This document shows, piece after piece, positions 61,608 to 64,000 of a DNA stretch of 64,000 nt (position 1 is the first letter of the stretch; every line of letters starts with the position of its first letter). The position numbers were made by a program, and so were the translations under genes. This stretch comes from Salinarchaeum laminariae (GTDB taxonomy: Archaea > Halobacteriota > Halobacteria > Halobacteriales > Salinarchaeaceae), in NCBI RefSeq assembly GCF_023204835.1, contig NZ_CP096270.1:186001-250000 (forward strand). The letters are read 5' to 3'. The notes under the pieces were generated by a model, which searched no databases, had not been told where the DNA came from, and saw only the letters and a list, made by a program, of their open reading frames with translations.

Positions 61608-61689
61608 AGCAAAAAGAGTTTTGGTACGCCTAAGAACGTCGCCGTTCCGTGTGATTCGGTACCGTGCTGCAGAGATGGGCCGGTCGTCC

Positions 61690-63450
61690 TCAGGCCAGGA
61701 ACACGTGGCGCGGCCGGTCCGCGAGGACGTCCCGGCCCCACTCGACGGTGTCGGCGAACTCGTCGGAGCGGAAGAAGGCCATCGCGTCCTCCTTCGAGGC
61801 CCACTGGGATGCGATGAACATATCGTTGGCATCCTCCCGGTTCGCGTAGAGCGTCGTCTCGCGGTGGCCGTCCATCTCCGCAAGGAGCCCGCCGACGGTC
61901 GCGAACTGCTCGCGGAACTCCTCGCCGTACTCGGGCTTGACGGTGTAGAACATTCCCATCGTACCGAATCCGTCGCCGTCGCCGGCTTCCCGGACGATTC
62001 CGGGGAGATCCGAGAGATAGTCGCTGGCAGTCTCGGCGGCGTCCTCGGTGTCCCAGAGCGAGACGACCGCAGGATCTGCGTCCTCGGCCTCGTAGACCTC
62101 GGTTCCGCGGTGCGTGTCGTAGCGATCGAACCCGTCCGCGAGGTCGTCGACGGCCTCGGTCAGCGCCGTGGAGTCGGCATCGGAGTAGCAAACGAGCGCG
62201 AAAACGTCCTCACCGTGGGGCGAGCCGGCGTAGATGCCTTCTTCTTCGAGCTCGGCGCGCAGGTCGTGGTCGGTCGCTGCTGCGGTGCCGCCGTCCTCGG
62301 CAGCGTCGCTCGACTCGGAACCCTCCGCGCTGGCGTCAGCCACCGCATCGCCGACCGGTCCGGTCTCGGTCGACACAGCGCCATCGATCTCCGCGAGGAA
62401 TCCGCTCGCCGTGTCGGCGGCGGAGGCAGTCTCCCAGACGGAAACGACGACTGCGCCGTCGTCGGTTGGGTGGACCTCGGTCCCGCGGTGCGTGTCGTAA
62501 TGCTCGAAGTTCCCGCGGAGCCCGTCGACCTCCGACTGGACTGCGTCGCTGCTGGCCTCCGATCGGACGAGCACAGCGTGGCCGTCCGCCGGCGGCTCCA
62601 CGTCGAGCGAAGCGAGCTCGTCGTCGAGACCAGAGTCCCCGCTCGCACCGTCGGCCGTGGACGGCTCCTCGGTCGGCACGCGCTCGCCGGCGAGGAACGC
62701 CTCGAGATCCGCGGGCGGGAACTGCCGACCCGAGTAGAACGGCCCGAACTCCGCGAACTTCGAACTAGAGGGGTCAAAGCGCATCTCGTAGAGCAGTTCC
62801 TTGACGTCCGTCGGATCGTCGGCGAACAGCGTGACGCCCCACTCGAAGTCGTCGAGGCCGATCGAGCCAGAGATGATCTGGCTGACCTTGCCGGCGTACG
62901 TCCGGCCGATGTCGCCGTGGGCCGACATGTACTCCGCACGATCGTCGAAGGAGAGATCGTACCAGTTCTGTTCGGGCTCGCGGCGTTTGTCCATCGGATA
63001 GAAGCTGACGAATCCGGAGTCGGGAAGCTCGGGGTAGAGCCGGGACTCGATGTAGTTGCGCATGCCCGGATCGGCCTCGGCGTCGGGTTCGAAGTAGTCC
63101 TCGGCGCCGGTGTAGCCGGAGGCCTCCGTCACGGAGACGTAGGAGGCAGTCCGCTCGGTGAAGCCGGCGAGTGCGGTCTGGGCGAACTGTCGCTCCAGAT
63201 AGTCGAGGTCGTCGAGCGTCGGCCTGAGATGAAGCACCATGAGATCCGCTTCGTGGCCGAGCACGGCGAACGTCGCCGAAGCACCGTCGTCGGCGTCCGC
63301 GACGGCGACGGCGTTCTCGAGATACTCGCGGCCCTCCTCGATCGCGCGGTCGCGCTCTCGGCTGGGCGCCTCACGCCAGGCGTCCCAGTCGATCGACCGG
63401 AGATCGTGGAGGACGTACCAGCCCTCGTCCGTTTCGGGCGGTCGTGGCAT
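61690..63450 (-). CDS. pitA: PitA-like protein: chlorite-dismutase-family and ABM domains
   Basis: A 586-residue protein starting at ATG 63450 (MPRPPETDEGWYVLHDLRSI). Residues about 10-250 form the chlorite-dismutase/HemQ-like domain; His178 in EYMSAHGDIGRTYAGKV is the proximal haem ligand. The middle holds two similar modules (289-357 and 413-485, each with YDTHRGTEV and VVSLW/VVSVW). The C-terminal module (497-586: MFYTVKPEYGEEFREQF ... DRPRHVFLA) is an antibiotic-biosynthesis-monooxygenase (ABM) domain. Haloferax PitA has the Cld-ABM fusion. The function may lie in haem synthesis (coproheme decarboxylation) or oxidative stress. GGCATGCCTAA overlaps its start. Confidence 0.9.
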   Translation of the reverse strand: MPRPPETDEGWYVLHDLRSIDWDAWREAPSRERDRAIEEGREYLENAVAVADADDGASATFAVLGHEADLMVLHLRPTLDDLDYLERQFAQTALAGFTERTASYVSVTEASGYTGAEDYFEPDAEADPGMRNYIESRLYPELPDSGFVSFYPMDKRREPEQNWYDLSFDDRAEYMSAHGDIGRTYAGKVSQIISGSIGLDDFEWGVTLFADDPTDVKELLYEMRFDPSSSKFAEFGPFYSGRQFPPADLEAFLAGERVPTEEPSTADGASGDSGLDDELASLDVEPPADGHAVLVRSEASSDAVQSEVDGLRGNFEHYDTHRGTEVHPTDDGAVVVSVWETASAADTASGFLAEIDGAVSTETGPVGDAVADASAEGSESSDAAEDGGTAAATDHDLRAELEEEGIYAGSPHGEDVFALVCYSDADSTALTEAVDDLADGFDRYDTHRGTEVYEAEDADPAVVSLWDTEDAAETASDYLSDLPGIVREAGDGDGFGTMGMFYTVKPEYGEEFREQFATVGGLLAEMDGHRETTLYANREDANDMFIASQWASKEDAMAFFRSDEFADTVEWGRDVLADRPRHVFLA

Positions 63451-63750
63451 GCCTAAGGGTTCTCGACCGGGGCCTTTGTCCCTTGCGAGTCGGCGCTGAA
63501 ACTGATCGTTCGTGGGGCCCTACTCCAACGCTATGAACACGCGCACCGCCGCTCGTCGACGAGGGGGGCCCACAGATTTTTCCACGATCGAAAAACTACT
63601 TCCAGCTGTAGTCATCTGGACGCCGGCGTTTCGAGTGCGCTGATTCGTGCTTCCCCGACCGATCTACTATCGGGCCACCCGCGGTCGCTGTCCGCGCGGC
63701 CGTTGCAGGGATCGAAACCCCTTTTCTCGCGCGTACCCCATCACGGTCAA
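63451..63750. other. Divergent intergenic region between pitA and the PadR gene
   Basis: No gene is supported. TTAGGCATGCC on the minus strand (63446-63456) touches the pitA start codon and resembles half of the DtxR-like dyad. T/A runs around 63575-63600 (ATTTTTCC, AAAAACTAC) could carry a promoter for either gene. Confidence 0.4.
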
Positions 63751-64000
63751 ATGGAGTACAGCGGTGCGCCGAAGGGGCTCGTTTCCTATCTCGTGCTGGA
63801 GCTACTCGAAGAGAAGCCACGCTACGGCTACGAGATTCTAAAAGAAATCGAGTCGATCAGCGGCGGCCACTGGGAGCCGTCCTACGGATCGGTCTACCCC
63901 GTCCTCTACAAGTTCGAGGAGGAGGGCTGGGCCCAGCGCATCGAGCGCGAGGACGAGCCCGACCGGAAGTACTTCGAGCTCACCGACGCCGGGGCCGAGG
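63751..64000 (+). CDS. PadR family transcription regulator (N-terminal part)
   Basis: The gene starts at ATG 63751 and runs off the right edge. The 83 visible residues are a winged helix: MEYSGAPKGLVSYLVLELLE, KPRYGYEILKEIESISGGHW, PSYGSVYPVLYKFEEEGWAQ, then DRKYFELTDAGAE. P-R-Y-G-Y-E-I and G-S-V-Y-P-x-L are PadR hallmarks. The missing C-terminus would hold the dimerisation helix. The regulated target is unknown. Confidence 0.92.
   Translation, partial: MEYSGAPKGLVSYLVLELLEEKPRYGYEILKEIESISGGHWEPSYGSVYPVLYKFEEEGWAQRIEREDEPDRKYFELTDAGAE

Overview
This 64 kb window looks like chromosomal DNA of a haloarchaeon (class Halobacteria). The base composition is GC-rich with strong G/C preference at third codon positions, the proteins are very acidic, and Tat-type lipoprotein signals are common. 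It carries archaeal information genes (TFE, aIF2-beta, L40e, Trm56, a Dpo4-type polymerase with a C-terminal PCNA box), a CAU tRNA with a bulge-helix-bulge intron, HalX and bacterioopsin-activator-type regulators, DpsA and a PitA-like protein. Many genes have a TATA-like element 22-35 bp before the start codon and little or no leader. I cannot name the genus.

Layout. 1-12.2 kb: a partial beta-helix protein, lipoyl synthase, and the 2-oxoacid dehydrogenase operon pdhA-pdhB-pdhC. Its E3 partner lpdA lies about 4.8 kb downstream, after a superoxide dismutase, an ABC-2-type exporter pair, a Nudix-like protein with an altered motif, and a methyltransferase that appears internally deleted. 12.3-18.2 kb: a leftward block (CinA-type domain, DUF5803, DUF2110, TFE, Trm56, a lipoprotein), then an SDR, HisE and an intron-containing CAU tRNA. 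18.3-21.1 kb: AIM24, RDD and lipoprotein genes. 21.5-29.5 kb: a signalling island with a Bat-like regulator, a histidine kinase, a HalX response regulator, an HTH regulator and two overlapping membrane sensor kinases. 29.6-42.4 kb: a rhodanese lipoprotein, MATE exporter, nitrilase, epimerase, GIDE-LemA pair, aldo/keto reductases, a DUF433/DUF5615 toxin-antitoxin pair, DUF488 and MBL proteins. 42.5-50 kb: aIF2-beta, L40e, qNor-type nitric oxide reductase, HicBA and tRNA-Ile. 50-64 kb: an ABC exporter, DUF429, CspA, a DnaJ-membrane protein, Dpo4, copper nitrite reductase, DUF502, a PfkB kinase, DpsA, a 1 kb palindrome-rich intergenic stretch, a 53-residue cysteine-pair protein behind a DtxR-like dyad, a PitA-like protein and a partial PadR regulator.

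Connections. LipA supplies the lipoyl group for PdhC, and LpdA reoxidises it. NirK and qNor together reduce nitrite to NO and then N2O, although they sit about 9 kb apart. SOD, DpsA and the PitA-like protein suggest handling of iron, haem and oxidants; the DtxR-like dyad near PitA fits this. The points most worth checking are the hairpin array at 61.06-61.28 kb, the DtxR-like box with its tiny protein, the 14-bp inverted motif around the response regulator, and the tRNA 3'-end fragments next to both tRNA genes.
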